From positions 1 to 7,610 of the forward strand of contig JAKAXI010000085.1 in assembly GCA_021816665.1 (NCBI GenBank): 7,610 nt of DNA. The letters are read 5' to 3'. Both the position numbers and the translations under genes were made by a program. Below are positions 1 to 6,571 of the stretch, one piece after another (position 1 is the first letter of the stretch; every line of letters begins with the position of its first letter). The notes beneath the pieces were generated by a model. It did not search any database. It was not told the origin of the DNA and saw only the letters and a list, made by a program, of their open reading frames with translations. The DNA is from Bacillota bacterium. Its GTDB lineage: Bacteria > Bacillota > Bacilli > Alicyclobacillales > Alicyclobacillaceae.

Positions 1-3000
1 GCGCGACCGTCGCACTCGATGCCGAGAAGGTAGCGGCCGGGGGCATCGGGATCGACCACCGCGAGGTCGATGAAAAACCCGGCGGAACCGACCTGCACGT
101 CGACCTGGTAGCCGAGCCGCACGAGCTCGTCGCGCACCGCTTCTTCAAACGGAGAGTCCATCTCCCGTCCTGCGCTGTGCGGCATGTCTAAAATCCCAGT
201 CTCGCAGTAGCGCAGGAACTCTTTGAACACGCGCGTGCCTTCACCCTTCGTCCGGTGCAGGTCGATGTCGTCGGAGTGCAGGTTCGTGAACACCTCGCAG
301 CGCACGCGCGCCCGTGTGATGAGCACGTTCAGCCGCCGTTCGCCGCCCGCTTTTCCAAGTGGGCCAAAGCTCATCGCCAGGTAACCGTCTTTGTCGCGGC
401 CGTAGCCGACGCTGATGAAGATGACGTCGCGCTCGTCGCCCTGTACCGTCTCAAGGTTTTTCACGAAGAACTTCTCGCCAGACGCTGCAAAGAACGACTC
501 GCAGGACGGGTCCGCCCGGCGTAAGCGGTCGACCTCGTCTTCGATCGCGTCCGCCTGCGCCCCGCTGAACGCCACCACGCCAAGGGTTTCGTCCGTCTCG
601 CCGTTCACATAGGCGCGCGCGTGCTCCATGACAGCCTCCGCAACTGCGCGGGCTTCGAGGCGGTTGGTGCGGGACTTGCCGCGGTCGTACGCGGTATCGT
701 CAAGCCGGTGCAGCACCAAACCCTTGGCTGTCGACTGCCGGTCGGGACTCGGGAACACGACGAGTCGTCCGTCGTAAAACTCCGCGTTTGACAGCGCGAC
801 GAGGGACTCGTGGCGACTGCGGTAGTGCCAGCGCAGCATCCGCTCCGGCATGCCTTGGCTCACGCACAGGCCAAGGATGCTCTCCATATCATTCGTGTGC
901 ACATCCGTGTCTTCGGCGTCATCGTCGTCGTCCACCGCCGCGTCGAAGAAGTTCGTCGGCGGCAACTGCTTGCTGTCGCCAACCACCACCAACTGGCGGC
1001 CGCGCAAGATTGCGCCGAAGGCGTCGACCGGCTGCACTTGGCTCGCTTCGTCGAACACGACGAGGTCAAAGTGCAGACTGCCCGGTGGAAAGAAAGTCGC
1101 GACGGACATCGGGCTCGCCATAAACACCGGCTTCAGCCCCTGCACGGCGTGGCCCGCGTTCGCGAGCAACCGACGGATCGGGATGTGCCTGGCTTTCTTC
1201 TGCATCTCGCGGCGCAGGAGGCCAAGTTCGCCGCCGCTCGATTCGCGTGGCGGGACGCGCTGCAGGTGCGCAGCTGCAGCGAGCTTCTGCGTGATCTTGG
1301 TCATTTCCTCGTCGAGGGCACGAAACCGCTCCACTGTGCCCCACTGCGCGTTGCCCGCGAACTCCGCGAGGTTCGGGCGTCGTTTGAACACCACCTGCAG
1401 CAGCGCTTCGTACCAGCGGTACGTCACAGCATCGACGAGACTCGTTCCAGCATGCGTCCACGAAGCTGCCGTACGCGCGACAGAAATGAGACCCGCCTGC
1501 TCACAGCGAGCCGTAAACAAGTTCCATCGGACGATCCCGGACAGCGCCCCCAACTCACGTTGCCACTGTCGCAACCGCTCGCCGTCCGCCGCAATGTGGT
1601 CGGTCAGCCCCCCGGTCGCCGCATCCCCTGTCAGCCCAGCAGGAGCCGCACCGCCGTTTCGTCCGCCGGTCGACGCCGCGGCGCCCGTCAGCCCACCCAT
1701 CGTGGCCGCGACAGTCGTGGCCGCGCCGCTGCCGACGTCTGTCCGCCGGTACTGCAGCTTTCCGACGACACTCTGCACCGACGCGCGCGCCTGCTCCAGC
1801 GCTGGCTCGAGCGACGCCAACGTGTCAGTCGCAGCGGTGCGAATGTCCGCCCGAGCGAGCAGGTCCAGTGCCCACTCCGGGACTTCTTCGCGCGCGCGCA
1901 GCTGCTTCAAATTGACCATCCACTCGACGAGCGCAGCGCACATTTGCCAATCCGTCTCCACGCCGCGCCACTTGCCGCCAAGCAGTTTCGCCAGCGTTCC
2001 TTCGTGCCGCATCACTCGCTCCTGCGTCTGCTGGACGTAGATCACGTCGTTCAGCCACGCCAACATCTCGGCTTCCGGCTGCTTCTGCGGCGCACGCAGG
2101 CAGGCCATCGCCTGCGCCCGCGCGCTCTTGTACTCGCCCGACATCCGGCCGAAGAACGACTGGTGCGCAACGAGTTGTGCCCGGACAGGGGCGAGGTCTT
2201 TCGTCCACGTGTCGACGAGGAGGAGCGCCTCGTACTTCGCCTTGAACTCGTCCACGCTCCGCATCGCTTTGATGACGTCCCACCAAGTCGCGAAGTCTGT
2301 CCACGCAGTGTCGCGCACGTTGACGCCCGTCAGGTCTGGCGCCGTGGACAACAGGCGCAGCACCTTGACTGCCGCATCCGCGTCAGGCCACGAGTCCTCA
2401 ACCGGGATCGACAGGGACGATTTCGCATCCTCCCACAGCGCAGCGAGGTCCGCGACGTTGTCTACAGCCTGCGCCAGAGCGCGCACCAAGGCCTCGTGAT
2501 TAGCGCCGGTTAGGGTTTCAGTCAACGCACAGCCCCAGAATGGGTGCTGCTCCGGTACGCCGAGTTCCTTCAGGAACGCCTGCAGGTCGCGCAGTACGTC
2601 CCGATGCGCGACGAACGCCTCCCGCGTCCAGCCGGTGTCCACGTCAAACACGGGCCAGTTCTCCCCAGCCGCGCGCTCCTGCCACTGCACGAGTTTACCC
2701 ATCGCCGTGTACGGGGTCACACCTGTGTCGCCCATCGGCTGGTGGAGCACGTCGATGTACTCGTTGAGCTTGCTCCGCTGCATCTTGTACTCCTGTTCGT
2801 TTGTCTCAGGCGCTCCCCCCGTTCCCCACAACTGCCACGTGCGGTCGAGTTCGGTCAAGAACTGGCGCTTGTTCGTCTTGTTGCTGTGTAGCTCGAGGCA
2901 CGCCGCGCCAAGGCCCACCTTCTCAAGGCGGCTCTTCACTACTTCCAGCGCAGCCATCTTTTCGGCCACGAAGAGGACGTTTTTGCCGTCGAGGACAGCC

Positions 3001-4271
3001 CTTGCGATCACGTTCGTGATCGTCTGCGACTTCCCCGTCCCCGGCGGGCCCTGGATGACCAGGTTGCGCCCGCGTGCCACATCGACGACGGCAGTCAGCT
3101 GCGAGCTGTCCGCGTCCATCACCGTCTGCATGTCCGTCAGCGGCAGGACATCGTCGAGACGTGCGTGATCGTCCAGGTGAGACGGCTCCTCCCGAAATCC
3201 CTCGACGAGGAGGGAGGCAAGGATGTCGTTGTCGAGCGGGTTCACCTCGTCCGGCCAGAGGTCCGCCTCAAGGTCGCGGAACATCAGGTACTTGCCAAAC
3301 GAGAAGAAGCCGATGAGCAGGCGGTCCGCGTGCACAGTCCAGCGCTTCTGCTTCGCTACAGTCTGCGACATGGCGTCGGTGTATGCAGACAGACTGCCCT
3401 CGTCTGCGTCGTCTACTTCCAGGGCTGGCAACTCAAGCCCAAAGTCAGTCTTCAACTTGTATTGAAGCGAGAGGTTCTCGACGACCTCTTCGTCGGAGTA
3501 CTTCACTGTGAACCGGTCTCGCGCCGTGTCCCGCTCGAGCGTCACGGGCACGAGCACAAGCGGGGCCATGAGCGCTTTGTCGCTCGACTCCGCCTCATAC
3601 CACTCGAGAAAGCCCACCGCGAGAAACAGCGTGTTCGCGCCTTGCTCTTCCATGGAAGTTCGCGCCGTGCGATAGGTGTGGAGCAAGCGGCTCTTCAGTT
3701 GATCCGCTGTGTACGGGGCAGACAGCACAAGCTTACCGTCGCCGTTCGCTGCCGGTCTGACTGTCCCTTGTCCTTGCGATCCGTGGTTTGATGCTCCCGC
3801 TTGCGCGCCGTCTGACTCCTCGTCCGCTGCGTCTTCCCCGTCTGTCAACGCGTCATCCGCAGTCGCTTTTTCCATGGTGGTTGCGAGGAAACTGAGGGTC
3901 CCGTGTTGGCGCACCAAGTGGTTGTAGACCTCGTTGATCGACTGGTCCTCCAGGTTCACACCTAGACTTTTTGGCATGCGAAAGTTGAGCATGTTGTTGC
4001 GCAAGGTCAAATCCAGCAGATCTCGCCTGGCCTCCCGCAACTTCTGTTCGAGCGCGATGCGACGGGCGGGATCAACTCCGTGTGGCCCACCGCGTCGCAC
4101 GGAATCTACACTGTGAATCCCCGATTGTCGGGTAGCCGCGCGCCTTTCCGCCTCGTCTCTGATGGATTCACTTGGCACCGAACTCATCCCAACGCCCCCA
4201 TCCCTCTCGTCTTTCTGCAGTGTACGTTCGATCATTGACAAGGTATAACCGATTGCGCCAAATTCCGACAT
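1..4271 (-). CDS. DUF4011-type superfamily 1 helicase with C-terminal restriction-endonuclease-like domain (3' end beyond window)
   Basis: This is one uninterrupted minus-strand frame of 1423 visible codons that runs off the left edge. Residues are numbered from ATG 4271. A DUF4011-like start (core 73-97, with RRDLLDLTLRN) is followed by an SF1 helicase: Walker A GPPGTGKSQT (408-417, K414), Walker B DEASQ (1074-1078), GDSKQLPPT (1098-1106), WHYRSRHE (1148-1155), VQGDERD (1276-1282) and NVLITRAR (1315-1322). About 660 residues separate Walker A from Walker B, as in large COG1112-like helicases. A PD-(D/E)XK-like nuclease, of MTES_1575/Vsr-related type, begins near 1372 with SPFEEAV (E1376), D1402 and GIECDG (E1419, D1421). 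The window ends there. Relatives often carry DUF3320 further on; this cannot be seen. The likely role is ATP-driven nucleic-acid unwinding coupled to cleavage, possibly in phage defence (inference). The start is uncertain. ATG 4271 is the longest and has a weak AAGAAG upstream; in-frame ATGs at 4235 and 4187 are alternatives. GC content is higher than in the neighbours. Confidence 0.93.
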   Translation of the reverse strand, partial: MSEFGAIGYTLSMIERTLQKDERDGGVGMSSVPSESIRDEAERRAATRQSGIHSVDSVRRGGPHGVDPARRIALEQKLREARRDLLDLTLRNNMLNFRMPKSLGVNLEDQSINEVYNHLVRQHGTLSFLATTMEKATADDALTDGEDAADEESDGAQAGASNHGSQGQGTVRPAANGDGKLVLSAPYTADQLKSRLLHTYRTARTSMEEQGANTLFLAVGFLEWYEAESSDKALMAPLVLVPVTLERDTARDRFTVKYSDEEVVENLSLQYKLKTDFGLELPALEVDDADEGSLSAYTDAMSQTVAKQKRWTVHADRLLIGFFSFGKYLMFRDLEADLWPDEVNPLDNDILASLLVEGFREEPSHLDDHARLDDVLPLTDMQTVMDADSSQLTAVVDVARGRNLVIQGPPGTGKSQTITNVIARAVLDGKNVLFVAEKMAALEVVKSRLEKVGLGAACLELHSNKTNKRQFLTELDRTWQLWGTGGAPETNEQEYKMQRSKLNEYIDVLHQPMGDTGVTPYTAMGKLVQWQERAAGENWPVFDVDTGWTREAFVAHRDVLRDLQAFLKELGVPEQHPFWGCALTETLTGANHEALVRALAQAVDNVADLAALWEDAKSSLSIPVEDSWPDADAAVKVLRLLSTAPDLTGVNVRDTAWTDFATWWDVIKAMRSVDEFKAKYEALLLVDTWTKDLAPVRAQLVAHQSFFGRMSGEYKSARAQAMACLRAPQKQPEAEMLAWLNDVIYVQQTQERVMRHEGTLAKLLGGKWRGVETDWQMCAALVEWMVNLKQLRAREEVPEWALDLLARADIRTAATDTLASLEPALEQARASVQSVVGKLQYRRTDVGSGAATTVAATMGGLTGAAASTGGRNGGAAPAGLTGDAATGGLTDHIAADGERLRQWQRELGALSGIVRWNLFTARCEQAGLISVARTAASWTHAGTSLVDAVTYRWYEALLQVVFKRRPNLAEFAGNAQWGTVERFRALDEEMTKITQKLAAAAHLQRVPPRESSGGELGLLRREMQKKARHIPIRRLLANAGHAVQGLKPVFMASPMSVATFFPPGSLHFDLVVFDEASQVQPVDAFGAILRGRQLVVVGDSKQLPPTNFFDAAVDDDDDAEDTDVHTNDMESILGLCVSQGMPERMLRWHYRSRHESLVALSNAEFYDGRLVVFPSPDRQSTAKGLVLHRLDDTAYDRGKSRTNRLEARAVAEAVMEHARAYVNGETDETLGVVAFSGAQADAIEDEVDRLRRADPSCESFFAASGEKFFVKNLETVQGDERDVIFISVGYGRDKDGYLAMSFGPLGKAGGERRLNVLITRARVRCEVFTNLHSDDIDLHRTKGEGTRVFKEFLRYCETGILDMPHSAGREMDSPFEEAVRDELVRLGYQVDVQVGSAGFFIDLAVVDPDAPGRYLLGIECDGR
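1603..1740 (-). repeat. Low-complexity Ala/Gly/Thr linker with repeated GLT units inside the helicase
   Basis: The octamer gtcagccc occurs at 1603-1610, 1630-1637 and 1687-1694, at spacings of 27 and 57 bases, both multiples of three. In the protein these encode Gly-Leu-Thr at residues 860, 879 and 888, within a stretch rich in Ala, Gly and Thr. Two units are related: LTGAAASTGG and LTGDAATGG. The segment lies between Walker A and Walker B and looks like a flexible linker that grew by in-frame duplication. No function is implied beyond that. Confidence 0.6.
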
Positions 4272-4347
4272 TATTTCTTCTTACGCTACATGAGATTGCG
4301 AGAATGGGCAAGGAGGTTGGGGAGTTACTTAATGGAACAGGAGGAAG

Positions 4348-4962
4348 CTATCTCACAGGGGTTGTTTTGCTTTTGAACAACGCTGCTGCCGCATCTCTGC
4401 TTTTCCAGAGCAGGATGAGGAAGTTCCCAAGCCAAATCCAAAGGAATGCCGTAGGAGATTTCGCAATCAGTAGGTAGAGAGATAAGAGCAGGAAACCGAC
4501 GGTGGTTTGGATCCCGTCCTCCGTACTCGTCGCAACCTTCCCCTTGTTGAGGACTCTGACCACGAGGAACATGAGGGCCAAAATGACGGCCAAACTGATA
4601 GACGCGCGAAACGCGGTTAACGCACTCCACACACCAAACGTGACAGCCAGGCTCTTTCCTCCCTTGAAACTCAAAAACGGGGAAAATGCGTGGCCGACGA
4701 TGGGGGCGAGGGCAATCGGGATCAACTGATCATTCGAGACAAGTCCTGCGTGCGAAATGAGGAAGACGGGCAGATACCCCTTGAGGAAGTCCAGTGCTAC
4801 ACCGAGCAGACCAAACTTAAAACCCGCGCCTTTCCAGAGGTTAAACGCCCCCGGATTCCCGTCTCCAATGCCGCGCAGATTGACTTTCGCGAACAGACCC
4901 AGCCAGTAAGAAAACATGAGCGATCCCGAAAGCAGACAGATACAGGTCAGCACCACGATCAT
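4348..4962 (-). CDS. PlsY-family (G3P_acyltransf) membrane acyltransferase-like protein, divergent
   Basis: The product has 204 residues, the usual PlsY length, with about five hydrophobic segments starting at the N-terminus (roughly 2-24, 51-70, 80-95, 119-137, 155-185). PlsY-like features are GDGNPGAFN (33-41), DFLKG (58-62), and the phosphate-loop-like segment with H91 and FKGGK (99-103). Canonical PlsY uses acyl-phosphate to acylate glycerol-3-phosphate in the membrane. Here motif 1 has Asp34 where GSGN has Ser, and Lys44 where the family has Arg. The C-terminal HxxNIxRLxxGxE motif is not visible; the tail reads WKSRDAAAALFKS. The ATG overlaps the stop of the glycosyltransferase gene (ATGA, 4962-4959), so translation is probably coupled. 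The frame stays open upstream to an ATG at 5082, but that would lie wholly within the glycosyltransferase gene and add a basic non-membrane leader. A role in acylating the product of the neighbouring glycosyltransferase is inferred from context; a redundant PlsY is the alternative. Confidence 0.85.
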   Translation of the reverse strand: MIVVLTCICLLSGSLMFSYWLGLFAKVNLRGIGDGNPGAFNLWKGAGFKFGLLGVALDFLKGYLPVFLISHAGLVSNDQLIPIALAPIVGHAFSPFLSFKGGKSLAVTFGVWSALTAFRASISLAVILALMFLVVRVLNKGKVATSTEDGIQTTVGFLLLSLYLLIAKSPTAFLWIWLGNFLILLWKSRDAAAALFKSKTTPVR

Positions 4963-6056
4963 GATCTGCCACCCCCGACGTGTATGTACCTGCCTTTCCA
5001 GATGACCCGCTTGCGAAACACGGCTTGGTAGAGAGAGTAGCCGACGACGACGAGAAAAAAGACCGTTGATAGAAAGTGGCACAACGGATGCAACAGGCCG
5101 AAACGCCCCGCATTACGGTTAAAATACACAAATTGAAGCGCATATAGCACATAGCTGGCGAGCAAAAGTGGATAAGGACCACTGTGGACAAAAAGCAAAG
5201 ACAGTTGGGAGACAAGCAGTCCGATGATCCACAAAACAACGAAAAAGAGGGTGACTCCGTGCAGGGAAGCCGCGCTTAAAATAGCGCCTTTGGAGAATCC
5301 CTCCACTTCACTTCTCAGTCCACCCGAGTACATGCGAAAGGAAACCAATCCACGCCCGATATAATTAGTGACTCGAATGCCTGCGTTTTGAAAACGCGCG
5401 CCTAAATTCAAGTCATCAAGCATTTCTGACCGAACACTTTCATGCCCGCCGATGGCCTCATAGTCCTTCCTGGAGACCACCACACAGGCGCCATACACGC
5501 CTTTCTTCGTACTGCGTTGTTCAAATGGAGAGCCAAACGCAAAGATGCCGAGCACATTAAACACCATGGCGAACTTCTCATAGAACTTCTCAGTTTGATG
5601 GTATGGCACGACGGATATGACTCCCCCTTGCCGCCTTTGTTCAAAAACCAATGACTCTACCGCACGAGGAGCCAAGCGGACATCTGCGTCCAGAAAGACC
5701 AAAATATCTCCGTCAGAATGGAGATAGCCGTTCCACAAGGCCCAGTTCTTCCCTGTCCATCCCTGTGGGAGATCGGGTGCCCGATACACTTGAACACCGC
5801 ACTTTTCACCAATAGCCGATGTCGCATCTATAGAATGGTCATCCACTAAAATGGTCTCATCAGGACGCAGCGTTTGAGTGGCCAGCGATTCAAATAGCGC
5901 AGGCAGGTTCTGTTCCTCGTTCCGAGCAGGAATAATCACAGATATGCTTCCATGTGACACAGATTTTTCGTCAGCAATTGGCAGCGTCTTTCCCCTGAAT
6001 AGAACGAGGCCGCAGATGAGCCCTAATAAGGTTATCAGCAGTAGTGTTGCGGACAA
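4959..6056 (-). CDS. Membrane-anchored family 2 glycosyltransferase, CrtQ-like (carotenoid glycosyltransferase type)
   Basis: This GT-A fold enzyme would transfer a sugar from a nucleotide-sugar donor at the inner face of the membrane. Residues are numbered from the GTG at 6065 (subtract 3 for the TTG start). They show an N-terminal membrane anchor (about 5-24), PARNEE (46-51), VDD (74-76), DAD (126-128), an acidic EMLDD acceptor/catalytic region (214-218), FRMY (243-246), three C-terminal membrane segments (about 264-290, 298-316, 330-350) and WKGR (356-359). VPYHQTEKFYEKF, FRMY and the WKGR tail closely recall Staphylococcus aureus CrtQ, the 4,4'-diaponeurosporenoate glycosyltransferase, as known from memory. 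Length is about 365 residues, in the CrtQ range. The TTG start is chosen because a near-perfect Shine-Dalgarno (AGGAAGTGATC) ends three bases upstream and covers the GTG. The stop overlaps the next gene by four bases, which suggests a two-gene unit. The carotenoid substrate is inferred; no other crt gene is in the window. Confidence 0.9.
   Translation of the reverse strand: MSATLLLITLLGLICGLVLFRGKTLPIADEKSVSHGSISVIIPARNEEQNLPALFESLATQTLRPDETILVDDHSIDATSAIGEKCGVQVYRAPDLPQGWTGKNWALWNGYLHSDGDILVFLDADVRLAPRAVESLVFEQRRQGGVISVVPYHQTEKFYEKFAMVFNVLGIFAFGSPFEQRSTKKGVYGACVVVSRKDYEAIGGHESVRSEMLDDLNLGARFQNAGIRVTNYIGRGLVSFRMYSGGLRSEVEGFSKGAILSAASLHGVTLFFVVLWIIGLLVSQLSLLFVHSGPYPLLLASYVLYALQFVYFNRNAGRFGLLHPLCHFLSTVFFLVVVGYSLYQAVFRKRVIWKGRYIHVGGGRS
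4969..4976 (-). promoter_or_regulatory. Ribosome binding site for the PlsY-like gene
   Basis: On the minus strand GGGGGTGG lies six bases before ATG 4962. It is a G-rich, imperfect Shine-Dalgarno sequence inside the end of the glycosyltransferase gene. It supports the 4962 start over the upstream in-frame ATG at 5082. Confidence 0.5.
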
Positions 6057-6059
6057 ATC

Positions 6060-6070
6060 GATCACTTCCT
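6060..6070 (-). promoter_or_regulatory. Strong ribosome binding site that sets the glycosyltransferase start
   Basis: The minus-strand sequence AGGAAGTGATC matches the consensus AGGAGGTGATC at 10 of 11 positions. It is followed by GAT and then TTG (6056-6054). The GTG at 6065-6063 is part of this element, so the ribosome bound here would not be expected to start there. TTG has normal spacing, eight bases after GGAAG. Confidence 0.65.
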
Positions 6071-6146
6071 ACAAAGAGGACATCCAGAACCGATATCACG
6101 TTATAAATCCAGACTATTCTCTATACGTTTGTATGCACCACTGCAG

Positions 6147-6174
6147 AAAAATCCACGGACAATGTTGCCCGTGG
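6147..6174 (-). terminator. Intrinsic terminator or attenuator hairpin
   Basis: On the minus strand the arms CCACGG (6174-6169) and CCGTGG (6158-6153) pair perfectly. Inner bases GCAA and TTGT extend the stem with one G-U wobble around a tiny loop. ATTTTT (6152-6147) follows directly. On the plus strand the wobble becomes an A-C mismatch and no T-run follows, so the structure reads as minus-strand. It lies about 400 bases after the mannosyltransferase stop and about 90 bases before the glycosyltransferase start. It could end the upstream transcript or attenuate the downstream one. Confidence 0.6.
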
Positions 6175-6259
6175 TTTCAAAATTGTGGGGTGTATCCGCG
6201 GTGCGGTACTAGAACCATTATTGTGTCTTTGCCGGAAGACAAGAAGGCTCAATCGGATG

Positions 6260-6287
6260 ATTACCGCATGCAGTATGGACTAGTCAA
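6260..6287 (-). promoter_or_regulatory. Possible sigma-A promoter upstream of the glycosyltransferase unit
   Basis: On the minus strand TTGACT (6287-6282) matches the -35 consensus at five of six positions. After a 16-base spacer comes GGTAAT (6265-6260), which matches the -10 consensus at four of six. If it is used, transcription would begin near 6253, and the hairpin at 6174-6147 would lie in the 5' leader. The match is weak and could be chance. Confidence 0.25.
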
Positions 6288-6439
6288 TTTGTGCCATGTT
6301 CTAGCGCTTTCTCCCTCAGCCCCCGCCAGCAGCCGCGACTTTTTGTATTTAGTCAGTTAGCACTTTGCCCCTTGTTTCATCGCATGCACGTCGAACACCG
6401 ACTGTTGGTCAACCACCTGTCACTTCACCTGATCTTTTC

Positions 6440-6465
6440 CGAGTCCCCCGACCCTCCTTGACTCG
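6440..6465 (-). other. Hairpin with an SD-like loop
   Basis: On the minus strand CGAGTC (6465-6460) pairs perfectly with GACTCG (6445-6440). The 14-base loop contains AAGGAGGG, a full Shine-Dalgarno sequence, but no ATG, GTG or TTG follows at usable distance. No T-run follows the stem. The function is unknown. Confidence 0.3.
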
Positions 6466-6486
6466 TCGCCTAAGCCAAAGACACTC

Positions 6487-6504
6487 GCACGGGTCTCCCC
6501 GCAC
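6487..6504 (-). other. Seven-base-pair hairpin with GAGA tetraloop
   Basis: On the minus strand GTGCGGG (6504-6498) and CCCGTGC (6493-6487) flank a GAGA (GNRA-type) loop. Two of the seven pairs are G-U wobbles; in plus-strand RNA they would be mismatches, so the fold favours minus-strand RNA. It lies about 70 bases after the mannosyltransferase stop and could be a 3' stability element. There is no T-run after it. Confidence 0.35.
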
Positions 6505-6571
6505 AGACAAGCAAAACGGCCGCCCATTTTAGGCAACCCTTTGGTAAATATTTGACCTCTTCACGCTCTCA

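Larger units (their letters stand above)
6057..6571. other. Long intergenic region / leader without a convincing gene
   Basis: About 515 bases separate the mannosyltransferase stop from the glycosyltransferase start. On the minus strand only tiny frames are visible and none has a placed Shine-Dalgarno. On the plus strand an open frame (5878-6360) runs antisense across the glycosyltransferase start and resembles no family I know. The region holds two hairpins near 6440-6504, a possible promoter near 6260-6287 and a terminator-like hairpin at 6147-6174. It probably ends one transcription unit and starts the next. Confidence 0.6.

Noticed and set aside
810..2513. Plus-strand open frame of 567 codons
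   Set aside because: It lies opposite the helicase, whose frame shows continuous family motifs. The translation is Arg/His/Pro-rich with no recognisable domain. High GC at third positions of the real gene removes stop codons on the other strand.
2635..3168. Plus-strand open frame of 177 codons opposite the Walker A region
   Set aside because: Antisense to the conserved GPPGTGKSQT coding region and without any recognisable domain; a GC-rich shadow.
4236..4347. Promoter or terminator between the PlsY-like gene and the helicase
   Set aside because: AATAAT (4275-4270) and TATACC are present on the minus strand, but neither has a credible -35 at proper spacing. No hairpin with a T-run was found, so it is unclear whether the helicase is co-transcribed.
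4963..5082. Extended N-terminus for the PlsY-like protein starting at 5082
   Set aside because: It would lie wholly within the glycosyltransferase gene and add a basic 40-residue leader. The ATG at 4962 has a ribosome site, overlaps the stop codon and begins with a membrane segment, as PlsY proteins do.
5878..6360. Plus-strand open frame of 160 codons over the glycosyltransferase start and its leader
   Set aside because: No Shine-Dalgarno was found and the product resembles no family. The first half is the complement of the conserved PARNEE region. It contains several Cys and His residues, but not in a convincing metal-site pattern.
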